Shown: one piece after another, positions 32,691 to 45,300 of the stretch
Numbering within the stretch: the first letter of the stretch is position 1
Layout: each line of letters begins with the position of its first letter
Translations under genes and position numbers: made by a program
Source of the DNA: Phoronis australis
Taxonomy: Eukaryota > Phoronida > Phoronidae
Direction: 5' to 3'
Assembly (NCBI GenBank): GCA_002633005.1
Contig: NMRA01000295.1
Location: 166,967 to 230,966, forward strand
Length of the DNA: 64,000 nucleotides
Notes under the pieces: generated by a model
What the model was told of the DNA's origin: nothing
What the model saw: the letters and a program-made list of their open reading frames with translations, nothing else
The model's database searches: none

Positions 32691-34100
32691 CTGAACGAGA
32701 AGCAATGAATCGATCTACCTTTCTCGACTCGCCTCTGCTTTGTAACCACTTTCTGTCAGAGAGGCCTGGTGTCGGATTTTACTCAAAACCAATTGAACAT
32801 TTTAACAAAATAGAAATAAAGTGAATCTATAAATTAAGGTTTAGCAACTATAATAGCTTACTTCACATTTTATCACGCTAAGCTTCGACCGGGTAAATAT
32901 CGTCTGCTAAAGTAAGCTACCACTGGTAACCGAGTATAATGCTCAAGTCAAAGGATCCCGACGACACGATACCCGAATTCAAATTGGAGATCGGTGATTT
33001 ACAAGTGAGAGAAAATGAGAGAAAAGTTTCACTGAATTAAAACATCGTTTTTATGGAGATTATGCGTTTTATTTTTCATAGCGTATAAATGTCGGTACAA
33101 TGCCATTTGTTGAACATGCGATTGTTGCGGGTGCTCATTTAAGTATTCTATTTTCACGTTCGATGACGTCAGCTGCTGAGTGGTGCAGTGGTAAAGTCGA
33201 CGACTTGAAGCCGATTTCCCGCGTTATCTAACGCTGTTTAATAAAACTAAATGGGTTATTACACGGTTGTATTGGCCATTCGAGGCTGATATTGTGGTAT
33301 AAGTATCAAAATATCCAGATGTTTAAATACAAATTATGTTTATTTTGGCAACTGGTTGGAAATAGGGTGCAAAATACAGAAGGAACAGTTTACTTTTTGA
33401 GTAGTTTATTTTATAACTACAAGCACTTAATTGTTTAAAGCACCGTCTATAAGATATGATATATGATGATCAGTTATAAGGGAGCACATTTTTACTACTA
33501 CAATTTTATGGATGATACAACCCAATTGGTCATATTGTTCACTGTGACGTTATTTCCCAACAATTCAGATCTATAAGTTGGATACAAGATGGCTGTTTTA
33601 CTTTATTTACTCAGTCTTAGAAGTAACGGGAAAATGCTAATTAGCCTACCATTGAATAATGAATAAATTCTGAAGCATTATCTTTCTGTATGAAAACAAT
33701 TCACAAGTTTAGTTACATAATTATTCAACAAATTTGATAGATCCAAAATTACAACAGTAACATTTCTAAAATCTATTGGTCTATCAACACCAGCCTAAAT
33801 TACGTCATGTCTCAAATCCCCTGTAAATGGGACGAATCCAACGTATTAACACCACCTAAACGACGTCATCTATCAAATCATCTGTAAGTGGGATGAATCC
33901 TATATATTCAAGGGAAAGGCAACATTTTTTCATGTCATTTTTAGCAAAAATAAGATTCTTTGATTATCCCAGACACATTTTTCACTTAATTACAGCTTTT
34001 CGTAATTTAATAAATTATTCGTCCTTTACTCCAGAAGTGGCGTTTTGGGAGGCAAGAATTTCGCGCCAATTTCTTTTCATGTAGTCCGAGAGCTGTTCCA

Positions 34101-34270
34101 GGTTCAAAGCCCATCGTGCACCATCTCCACGTTCAAAGCCCATTGTCCACCAGTTCTAGGTTCAAAGCCCATCGTGCACCAGTTCCACGTTCAAAGCCCA
34201 TCTTGCACCAATTCTAGGTTCAAAGCCCATCGTGCACCAGTTCCACGTTGATAGCCTATCGTGCACCAGG
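34101..34270. repeat. 29-bp minisatellite, about 6 copies with alternating ends
   Basis: Units TTCAAAGCCCATCGTGCACC end alternately in CCACG and CTAGG. This is a second case of a dimeric higher-order pattern. Confidence 0.92.
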
Positions 34271-34542
34271 ACAAAACAATCCACATGCCCACTATGCTGT
34301 ACCGTGCCAGTAAGAACGCTGTGACATCGGAAGATGGCCGGAGAAATAACGGGCTAAAACGTGCCAATGAAAATGAGCTAGAGGCTGGTGTTGGTAGACC
34401 TAGAGATTTTAGAAGTGTTACATGACCATCCCGGTTAGGAAGTCAGAACCAGTAAGGCTTGAATATCGTGATTGAAATGCTGTTTTTAATAATTATTAAA
34501 AACAAAAACGACAATGTAAACGATAATAATGTGTTTCACACT

Positions 34543-36044
34543 AAGGAGAATGCCACCCAAAAACAACCTGTTTTGTATCAATTTAGATCGAGTAGTTTTC
34601 TATGACAGCAAGTTCAATTGTTTTACCTGACACCCAGCGGCAGACGGAGATGTTCAAATTAACCAATGACGTAATCGGTTCGAACGCAATCTGTTCAGCC
34701 GTTCGCAACGTGCTTACTGGTGTCAACTTCTCGTTTTAATTCATCGTTTTACACCAATAAATCATCAAAATTCGATGTAAACCCCTTACAAATACATCGA
34801 CTTCTTGAACAAACGTGTTGTTTTATTTCACTGTTACCTATTTATAGGTATTTGAACATACCGTAGCCTACAGAGTTCGGTAGACCAGTTTACCATGGTC
34901 GATCGCGTGAGTTTGGGTCTGTTTGTTGATCAATTCGAATCATTCTTCCGTGAAATACAGACGGGGAACATAGCTGTGTGTTGTACGAACATCAATCAGA
35001 TTAAGTTGGAAACTAAACCTCGAGTCACGAAAAGACTAAAATAGTGAGCCAAAGAAATGATGTGCACGTGAATTAGCCACGAAACTGAAAATCTTGTCGG
35101 GGGCCGCGAAGTCAGGGTTCCCCTTCCACAGACCGTCAGGGCAAAGGTTGTCACGGTAACAATGTTTTGAATAATGTATTTGTATATCTAAATAAAGATT
35201 TCCCTAACGTGTGACCATAGCATATAAAATCGAGTTATTGTTTCACAACAGCTTTCTGTCATCAAACACTGAATTAGCATGCGCTCACACGGCCTCGGTG
35301 CCAGGTCAATTATCTTTGTACGATTGCCTCTAAAGCCGGTAACGCAGTGGTTTATTCATTGCTGGCTTCTCAAAACATTTGCACTCACGAATACTCCAAA
35401 GACATTACAAATTGTATCTAACGAGACAGACTTTGTTTCAGTTTTATATAAGCCTTGGTTAGGGTGAGAATAATTCATTGGCGCCAACCCCGACTTAGTC
35501 GAGAACTTATCCTTCGAAGACTACACGGGCCGGATCGTTGGGTTTCTCAGGCTATTAGTTCGAACCGGAATACACTGATAAAGAAATACTAGAGAGGCGC
35601 CGTGAACATGCACAGACAACGGAACGTTTGTATTGATAGTTTTTTTGTAAACCGTAATTCGTCAGAGAAATCACTGTCGACGAAATGCCGGCCACAGACA
35701 CGGAGATGTTTCATGGCCTCGCACTTGCTATTAACAGCGTACTTTTCATTCTTCACTACCGCGAGCCACTTCCTAAGCATTTCGGGCTCTCGAGAAAGTC
35801 GAAAAAAACGATATACCCACTTTTTCCACAGCTTCATAGTTCGGACAAGCGGGAACAATGCACCCCAATATAGCGGAATGCACTCTGCAGATGAACCACT
35901 AACGTCACTGCGTTGTTTGTCACCTTCCTCACAGGTTAACGCGACACCTCCCGGCAAAGTGAGGTCGATCGTATAAGAGGCGATGTGGATATAGACCGAT
36001 TAAGACGATAAAAAAGACTTTTTAAATCGGGTGACATTCTCCTT
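34543..36044 (-). mobile_element. ~1.5-kb DNA transposon remnant with THAP-domain gene
   Basis: AAGGAGAATGCCACCC at 34543 and the reverse complement of GGGTGACATTCTCCTT at 36029-36044 form 16-bp inverted ends with one mismatch. Inside, on the minus strand, lies a broken THAP domain. THAP domains occur in P-element and Kolobok transposases. TTAA overlaps the right end (36044-36047) and CTAA lies at the left, which hints at the TTAA target of Kolobok, but the left copy is mutated. Most of the transposase is missing. Confidence 0.6.
35600..35890 (-). pseudogene. THAP zinc-finger domain (C2CH), frameshifted
   Basis: One minus frame reads CIVPACPNYEAVEKVGISFF. After a one-base slip in the T7 run (plus 35802-35808) the other frame continues REPEMLRKWLAVV, then LRVCGRHFVDSDF and LSIQTF. 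This gives C-x3-C, the conserved W, C-x2-H-F and a hydrophobic end as in THAP domains, with the AVPTxF end altered. The slip lies in a homopolymer, so a sequencing error cannot be excluded. No catalytic part follows. Confidence 0.7.
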
Positions 36045-36063
36045 TAAGTTCATTATTGCGAAC

Positions 36064-36069
36064 TTTATT
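36064..36069 (-). promoter_or_regulatory. Candidate polyadenylation signal of the P450 gene
   Basis: AATAAA on the minus strand, 311 bp beyond the P450 stop and just outside the THAP transposon edge. Confidence 0.45.
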
Positions 36070-36379
36070 TGCAACAAACGTAGATCCTAATATTTGTTGC
36101 TACCGCGGATTACGTAAACGGTTTTGACATATTTTTCAAGTTTCGTTGAAATATTTTCGTAATATGCCTTAAATCATCTTACGTCAGATTTAATGACAAG
36201 AAATGTGTGGGTGCTTGTTGCAGTTCACCATCTCTCAAGCGTCCTTTGTTGTAAATGCAGAAACACACCTGTGGGGGGTTAGTTATAAAATGGATATTTT
36301 CCCCCTTCATAAAATGTTTCCAATACTTTCAAAACATTCAGTAAAAATCAATAATTCGTGCTCGATCCGGATCATTGGT

Positions 36380-39300
36380 TCATCTCTGTCCTTGTGAAGT
36401 CAAACTAATGGCACACAGCGTAAACGGCTTTGGAGAGTTGATAAACCTTGCTGTTCCCATTAGAGATGGTGGAGCGTCGCCAAATGGCACTTCGAAGCGG
36501 AACTGCTGCATCATGGACGCGAAGAACAAAAATATTTCCATTCTGGCCATGTTCTCTCCCAAGCAAAGGCGTTTACCTAGTGATAAGAATTGTGTGAAAG
36601 TTGAGGTGCTCGCATTACGGTGTAGTAGCCTATGTAGACCTACTAACGCCAAATAAACTTTCACTAGGCATCCACTGGTAGATTTTGATGCCGCACTGCC
36701 ATGGATGCGTCATTAGGCTTATTCGTTTAATTCTACTCAAACGACATGGCCTCGCAACTCACCAATGACAGATTAGTATTCAGTCCAAAATAAACTTCTG
36801 AGCTTAATTCTAAATTGTTTTTAGGTATTTTGCTAAATGCGCACAGCTGACAATGCGTCTCACATAAACTTAAAGAAGAATGAAACTGTTTTTAACGTGC
36901 TTTGGGCAATGAAGAACAATCTGCTTAATTTGTTTTTAGACAACTTTGGAAATTAAATAAGTAACGCAAATACTCGAAGTGACACCGATGAGTAGGATTC
37001 AACTGCCTCATCTAAACCTAAACATTTCTGTGGTGCATTCTATAATAACGTGTCTTACTTTTTCCCTCTGTTCTTGTCTAGATTCTCGAAATAACGAAGT
37101 TTACAACTCACGCAAACATTGGCACAACTTCGGACCTTTTTTCATGTGGTCTATCGCTCGCCGATCCTACGGCTATTAAAGGCTCAGCAAAACGGGAGAT
37201 TCGCAATGCGAATTGACAAAAAGAATATTGTCAATGAGGAAAATTGTCTATCTCGTCAAGTTCGAACCTTGCCTTACCGTGACTCGGGCATCATGACATT
37301 CGACTGAAGTGTGAAGTGAGCGATTCGGCCATTGCGCTGTACTCATTGACATCATTTTGATGTAAAAATGTTGAAGTTTACTATTCAATGAATTTCGGAC
37401 TGCAATGAAGTGATTATTTAACTCTGCTTAAAATATAATTATCACAACTCCCAAAACACGAGAATGTTGATCCATCCACACTGTCGGCTTGCGACGCATA
37501 ATAAGGTGAGTCAATCAAAACGTGCTCCCCCAACACATTTTAGGCGTCAGGATTAAACCGTGGTAATCGGCAAAGGCTTGGGCCGGGGACAGTACAGAAA
37601 ACGAAGTCGGCTAAAAAATTGTCAAATACTAATGCTCGAGTTGCCATTTCAGGGCCCTAGTCTGGACATTTAAAACACCAACTTAATCATTCATACATGT
37701 ATTTCGAAGAAGTCAAAAAATTTAAGTCTTCTAATTCACTGGATTTTTTAATTTAAAAAAGCAATTTTAGGGTATGCAAAACTACTTCTCCAGGCACCCC
37801 ACAAGAGGTAATGGAATTATCTGTCGCTCTCTTCCTTGATTTTTTCTCAAAATTGTATGTCAGTTGATTATAAAATTTGAGAACCTTAATTGCTGCTTAT
37901 TTCCTACTATTAAAATTAAATATCTTTTCATGTTTTGGACCCAGCTTTTGGAGGGGGCACGTTGATGGCATCCATGCTTTTCGTGTTTTTTATTGAGAAC
38001 TTGAGGGGCCGCTAACTCAGAGAGGGCCCAATGATGGATCAATTGGCTGTAAATTGTCCCGTTTTTGTGCGATCACAGATACTTTTATGTCAAGCCTGGA
38101 AACTTTTCTTTACCATGACACCGTTTTTTAATTCCGCCTCTCACCTTATGGCGGCCTTGGATTGGTTTAAAATTAGCGACACTCAGAGAAAGAAGGGGCG
38201 ATAGGAAATGTGGTAAAGGTTTGGCGAAGTCGAATTAGTTTGTACCCCTCCAATAATCTGTCCCTTCTTACTGATTACCCTTAGTGTCCTACCCATGCTT
38301 AAGCAATACACTCGCAAACACAAAGCGGACGTCAAAAGCTGGTACGCTATATTGCTCCATCGTGACAGCAAAGAATGAAAGGCCAATAATAGCAATGGCA
38401 ACCTTGTTGCGACTCACTTTTGGAGTCGTCGACAACTTGCCGATGGAAATAGTATGTCCGATATTACTCCAATTTTTTGTTGGAATTAAGCCCTGTACAA
38501 CTATTTGACCACAGTCTACACTGTCCGATTAGCAGTAAAGAAAGTCAATACAAAGTTTACAAAGGGCTTTAGGTGTTTGAATATTTCTTACCGTGAGGTA
38601 TATTTTAAACCTTTAAGTTTAAAAAACCTAAACCTTAGACCTAAAAATGACATCGACGTGGTGCATAAAATGTCGTAAGGACAAACGGCACGAGTTACGT
38701 TTGGTGGCTTTTAAATTGCTCTCCCGTGTGTACTTAGAGTATATACATTTTAGTTGTGTCCAAAGACTTTGTTTACTAGTAAAAATGAACCGCATTCCAT
38801 CTAAACCAATGTCACAAGGGAAATTTATTTGTCAATAGGTTCCTCACCTATGCCAAACGACACTATCTTCTCTGCCAGTTCCTTGTTAAAATTCCCCTTT
38901 CCATCTATAAACCTTTCAGGCCTAAACACGTGCGGCTGGGGGAATTCCTTGTCGTTCAGATTGACTGCTGTCAAGTTTGGAATAATCGGCGTTTTGGCTG
39001 GAATCTTGTATCCACGAAGTTCTACGTCAGAAGACGTGCAATGCGGAACAGACTTGGAAACTATGTTACCTGAAATAGTATAATGATGACATTTCCATAC
39101 AATTGAATTTTAAAGCTACATTTTCCCGTTTAGATAACCAAATATGAAAATCGAATTAGACACATTTCCCTTTATTCTTTACCGGGATAGAATTCTATTC
39201 CAGTTGCCAGTAAGAACATCGAAGCCGTCAGCCGGACTGAATGAGGAAACGTTTCCTTGCTTATTGGGATTGGCCAAGCCCGAAATTGCGAATTTGATAA

Positions 39301-42300
39301 TGGCGAATACACGTATTGCCTGCATCTTGAGTAGGAATCCTATCACTATAAGAAATATTTTGAAGTCACCTAGACAGGGGCAAATGCAGCTTTAAGTTTG
39401 AAAACGTACTGACTTTTCTTTGTGTTTTGAAAATGTACTTCCTCTGTCTACATTAAATGTTAATATGACAGTCACGTCAGCATTTTGGAAAAGTGGCGTT
39501 TTCACCTCAAGAAGATTAGGATCAAGCTTGTGTTTCAGGCCAGAAATTTGATCTCTATGTACATCATGCACGCACACGAAGACCTTCTTATACCTATACA
39601 TATATCGTTTAAACCAAGTTGTTCAAAATGGCTATTACAATTAGAAGCGTAGTGTTTTGTATCATTTCATTCTAAATTTCAACTAGATTGCACGATGAAT
39701 TGAAGGAAAACAGCTCTCAAACAACGTTTTTCGGGCATATTTTGTTAAGATAAACTCATTACCTGTGCGGAGTACTTCGGTGATTACAGCTTGTGTGTAG
39801 GGTAAGTGCGCTTTGTCTGCTATACTTGGAAATCTTTCTTTTCCAATGGAGTCGTAGATTTCACTTCGGACTTTTTCTTGAATGTCTGGAAAGTTCAACA
39901 TATACACCAAGGCCCAAAGCAATAAGGTCGAAGTGGTTTCTGTACCAGCCGCAAAACAGTCGTAAATCAGCCTTCCGATTTGGTCATCTGGAAGAAGAAA
40001 CAAAGTGCAGAAAATTGTATTTCTTTTGACTCAAGTCTGGACGCCCAGCGAAACTACAAAGCTGGACTAATTTCTGGAACTTGCAGTTCCGCTGACAGAT
40101 TATATGGACGTGCTGTTTTGAGCTCCTGAACCACACGGTGAGACACGGTATTTCAAATTACAGAAATGTAGAAAAAGAATGCCGGTTGGCGGTGCTTCAA
40201 TCACCGCCAGTAATAATAAAAGACGACTGTTTTTCGTCGAACAGCAACCGGAAGTGAAATAACCAAAAAAACGTACGAATAAAGTACACAAATAATGGCG
40301 CAACGTCTCTTTTACGTTAAATGGACAAAGTCCGTACGAGCTCTAGAACTATAACGGACAAAGCCCATAGTACTTAAGGTCTATAAATACGAAAGGGGTA
40401 TAGTGACGAACTAGAAGAACAAACATTAATTCAAGACAAAGTCCTGAAGACGTGCTGGAAGGTGACGGGGCCTAGTAGAGCGTCGAGGAGAGGCATCACT
40501 AACTGCAGGGACATCAACTGCTTCAGACGTGACATCAAGTAAACCGGAGTTGATAGGCACAGCCGGATCTTCGGACGGTGTATGACCGTCAGGGGCCAAC
40601 TCAGAGGGAACTTCGGGAGCGGGAGGCTCGAGTGGAGGTTGTGAGATGGGCGTCGGCCTTGAGGATAGTGGCGTAACAGGATCGTCATCATCAGCTGGTT
40701 CAAAGCTGGAAGAGGAAGTCCCGGGTCTAGTGAGAGGGACCATCTCGTGAGGGACTTTGTAGCACTCCGTACCTTTAACACGATAGGATGTTGAGCGAAG
40801 TTGGTTGCCAATATATTTCTGAATGTTGAGCCAAGAGCTGTCGCGACAAACCACGAAATAGCGAGGGCGGGAGCGGGTCTTATAGCGATCACCGCACAGA
40901 TAAACTAAATCCCCGGCTGTAGCATTGCTCGTGGGAGGGAGTCTAGCCATAGAAGTCATAGATCTCGTTCATGTTTTCTTACATGTTTGAGTCGCTGTGC
41001 CTCGATCAGGGTGAGGTTGGTGATGGGTACTTGGTTGCAGGTAAATTGGTCACGTTGGAGTAGCATGTCTCGGGCAGATAATCCTCTTGAACGAAGCCGA
41101 CTGTTAAGTCGGGCAACTGCGAGTGAAAGTAGCAAAGAAGTTACCTTGCCATAGACCAGTGTTCTAGTAGTAACTCATCGGAAAGCTCTTCAATAGCCTT
41201 TTCAACGACTGGGTTGTAATTGGGGTTCTTTACAAGCCCAACTTCAACTGTAATCCTGTGTCGTTTAAGAGATCATCGTCCTTCAAAGCACTGAAGCCAT
41301 GAGCCTGATCCCTACGGATAACTGTTGGAGGACCATCCAGAGGACAAAGTTCTATGGACAGTTGAAGAAGACAATCTCGCAAGTTGTCACGGTGTTCACT
41401 CTCGACAATGCGTGCGACGGTGTAGGAGAACACGCATTCTCGCAGCACGAGAATCAACTGGCGACCACACGTCATGACATCTGCAGCGAAAGATAGACCG
41501 ACGGTCGGGGGAGGGACAGACGAATCTTGAGTGATCAACGTCTTAGGTAATGTCTGAAGGGAGCAACACTGGTGGCAAGATTTGGAACATCTGTCAATGG
41601 CGGTGTCCAAGTCGAGGGCGTAGAAGTAACGTTGGATAACTAGCTTACCTGATTGGATGAGGGATGATCCAAGCGGAGGTGAAGAGCCATGAGTAGACCG
41701 TCTAAGACAGAATGTGGAACAACTATGCATTCACGAATTGGAGCGAGGGGTGCATTTCTACGGACAACTAGTAAACCATCGCTAGCGAACTTGAAAATGT
41801 TTAGGTAACGCTGCACTTCCCGAACATCTATCAGCTTCCTACTGGAACGCGTACCCTGAGTGAGATGAGCATGACTACGGCGAAGGTCCGAGCACTCAGT
41901 TTGGATGCCAAGCAGAACTGGTAGTGAAGGAAAGCCTCGACACACCGGATAAGATGTCGTCCGTGGATGAACGAAAGACACACAATCTTCGGTAGAGGCC
42001 ACGAAGGAGCATACCTGACACGCCATGTCTGAACATTCAATACCATGTCGGCTTGTGAATTCTGATACGATGTTCGTGGCACCTGAAATATGGAGGACAG
42101 TAGCTTGGAACCGAGATACAGCTGACAAAAATATAGACACTTGAGGACTCCACATAAGCGATCACAGGCCTGTACATATGGCCTACTGTCAGTGAGGACC
42201 GTAACACGAGGCTTGGACTGGATGAAGTATGGGCTGAAGAGCTTCAAGCCACGGCAATTGCCAAAGTTTCAACCTCACAGGGGAACCAAAGTACTTGGCA

Positions 42301-45300
42301 GGACTTAAGCTTGGCACTGAAGAAGGAAGCAATCTTGGGTTTTCCTTCCCTCGTAACATATAGGGTGGCTGCTATCAATGACTGTTTGGCAGCGGCGTCT
42401 GTCACAATCCACAGGTTGTCCTCAGGTCGGGGAAGTGTGATGACCTTGTTGGACGAGAGTGCCTTCTGGGCAGCAGAAAATGCACTGACTAACTCATCAG
42501 ACCTTGTCAATGGATCCTTGGAATCGTGGCCTGAAATAGCATCATCCAGTGGAGACATATCGGCAGAGCAATTAGGGATAACCCTAGACAGAGCCTTGAA
42601 GGCAGCAATGAAGAAACGTATCTGACGCACAAATGTAGACCAGACTTAGCAAGGGCAGAAAGTAACAGAGACGGGATTTGATAAAAAGCACACGTGAGAT
42701 CCGTCTTGGCGATAAATCGCCACAGGGTAATTTTGCGTAGGACCGAATCTACAGCGGGCATGAGTGATGGTTGGGGTTTGGCGTATCTTCCAACATCCGC
42801 AAAGGCTGTCACGAGTCGAAATCCGCCGCTGGGCTTTTTGATCAGGAAGGATGGGTTGAGATACTCAGCTTGGACCTTCACATCTTCGGGACGAACAAAG
42901 ACACCGAGTGTCTCAAGGTAGTGGAATTTCTGTTGGAGGTCGTGGAGATTTGTCGGTGAGTACATAGGTAGACGACCCCTGCGTTGTGGCAGCTGAGTGG
43001 GACCCATGTTAACAGAGGCTTCAAATGGACTCGCGGATCCATTGTAACCGGTAAAACTGGGGTTGTATATAGTAGGAAAGGACTCGTGGAGGCGTTCGAA
43101 AGCCTTCCGGGCAACATCCGGTAAAACTCCATCGGGATCGACTGAAGCGAAGAGAAAATGCTGGACATGCTGCGTGGTTGGTGAGGATGTTTGGGAGGGT
43201 GCTACCATTGTAGGTACAGGTGTGAAGACGTGGTGAAGCTGACAAAAGTGTTCGTCCTTGCATACGAACCGGGGTTCGTTTGTCATTTAGTGGGTGTACC
43301 TTGCCCTGATCAGCAGTAATGATTTGCGGTTTGGGCCACAAGTCACTAGGGTCGCAACATCGGGCACTTGCGGAATCTATTCGGGGTTCAATCACTATCT
43401 CCTGTTAATGTCCAAGTACATCAGCAGCGACTTCAATGTCTGGCCATTCTCCTGGCCATACCACAGTGGCTGAAGGAGGGGAACACAGAACGTGTTCTAC
43501 GGACAAGTGACTATCTTGACGAAGTGATTATAGCTGTAGACATCGACTTCTCCTACACCAACCTCTTTCTTAGCTGTGTACACGGAGATGTTAATGGGTA
43601 GCACCAAGGACTTCTAAATCAAATGTCTTAATGACCAGGCCCTCGAAAACCAATTTGTGGCTGTCAAGCATGAAAGTGATCTTGGTTTCGCCGACAACAT
43701 TGAGTGGGGAGGCACCATCAGCTTGGAAAGCATACTGTGTGTTGGGGACGATAGGTGTACCGAGTGATCGAGCGCAAGATTCGCGTACCATATTTCCTGT
43801 AGCACCACAATCGAGAGTAAGCCGGGCCAGTTGATCGTGGCACACAACGTCGATGAAAGGTGACTGGATAATTTGCACTCGGTTCGCTATGGACTCCTCG
43901 GGTTCACAAATCTCGTCGGGACACTCTGAAAGACTGGGATCACCAACCACGGAGAAGCGGGCCTTCATAAGATAGCGTTTGTCTTCTCCCTGCGGGTAGG
44001 TAGGGATACTGAGACAAGTAGTGATCAAACTGGGAGAGATGAGCCTGTTTACACCGTGGACATGACTTTGATGGGTTTCGGCGAGGGACAAAGGTTGCCT
44101 TGCGAGGGAGAGCCCGCAACGCCTTGGCATTTTCGAGTGTTTTTAACTCGTCAAGCAATGGCTGGAGTGCCTGCGAAATTTCCGGTTTGATCGATGAAAG
44201 TGACTTAGGCTATTTCGGAGTTCGGAACCATATCGTTGTTGGACGAGATGAGGTAAACGTGGGTGAATCAAGCGTAATCAAGAGAGGACTACTAAATTTT
44301 CTAAGGTCGGAGACATCTCTTCCTCGTCTTTGTTAAGCACGCCATGATGTAAAATAGTGTTGTCCGGGCCGAGCATATTTAATTGACTTAGACGAATGAT
44401 ATAGGTCTTCCAGGCGTTCGGCAGGTTGGAGGCGAATATCAGAAAAACAAATGAAATGTCCTCCAGATGTCTGAAAGCCGTAATTACTTCTGATAATTTG
44501 CCATATGCCGACAATAGAGGTGGATTGTTGGACAATAGCACTACGGGCAATCACAAGACAATTATTGGCCAATTAGCCTAGCATGAGGTTTAGGTAGCTT
44601 AATTTTTGACCGGCTGTGCGTCGCCGGGATTCAGGTACACCGTCTGCATCGTCAACTGAACCCCTCAAGGGAACTCTGGCTTTTGCCACGCATAATCGGC
44701 TTGAAGAAAGTCCGCAAATTTCGGGTCGAGTGATAAGACGTAAGTTATATTGTTCTTCCAATTATCAAAACTGGTGATGGTTTCGTATTTAGTTAAGTAC
44801 CACTGCTTCGGTGCTTTAGCCATGGTTCAATTGCTACTGCCACCACACCTGTAATAATAAAAGACGACTAGGCTTACATGAACGTCTGTATTTCGTAGAA
44901 CAGCAACCGGAAGAGAAGTAACCAAAAATACGAACGAATAAAGTACACAAATAATGGCGCACTACGTATGGGACGGCCACACGTGTATCAGCTTCAACGG
45001 GCTTAGAGGAAGTGGATGACATGAGTAAAGGCGTTCGGTTTACCAGTGGACAAATTGGTACCCAAGATTACTCATATTCAAACGAACGTGAGAAAGCGTC
45101 AGGAAATGTTTGATACTATCAGTGAGCGCTCAAGAAACGATGAAGTTCGAAGCAGAAAATACAACTTTTTCCTTTATGGTGTAAAACAAGAACTGCTCTG
45201 TACACTGCTCTATGCACTGCTCTGTGCTCCATTTTTGAATGAAGGCTTAAAAATAGAATTTTGATGATTTTTATGAAAAAAGTTGCAAAGAACGAAAGCG

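Larger units (their letters stand above)
40209..44961 (-). mobile_element. Decayed Ty3/Gypsy LTR retrotransposon in P450 intron 2
   Basis: In order on the minus strand: 5' LTR (44961-44850), primer-binding-like TGGTGGCAGTAGC, gag, protease, a partial reverse transcriptase, RNase H, integrase and 3' LTR (40302-40209). The LTRs start TGCGCC and share most of their length. No matching target duplication was found. Frameshifts and stops occur in every domain and the RT core is deleted, so the copy is dead. It lies in the same orientation as the P450 gene. Confidence 0.92.

Noticed and set aside
33175-33235. tRNA-like A box (TGGTGCAGTGG) suggesting a tRNA or SINE
   Set aside because: No B box follows at the right distance and no cloverleaf could be drawn.
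35602-35976. Plus-strand open frames over the THAP region
   Set aside because: Shadows of the minus-strand THAP domain, whose zinc ligands and aromatic residues are recognisable only on the minus strand.
44573-44761. Minus open frame inside gag
   Set aside because: It is out of frame with the recognisable gag start (WYLTKYE) and is a by-product of decay.
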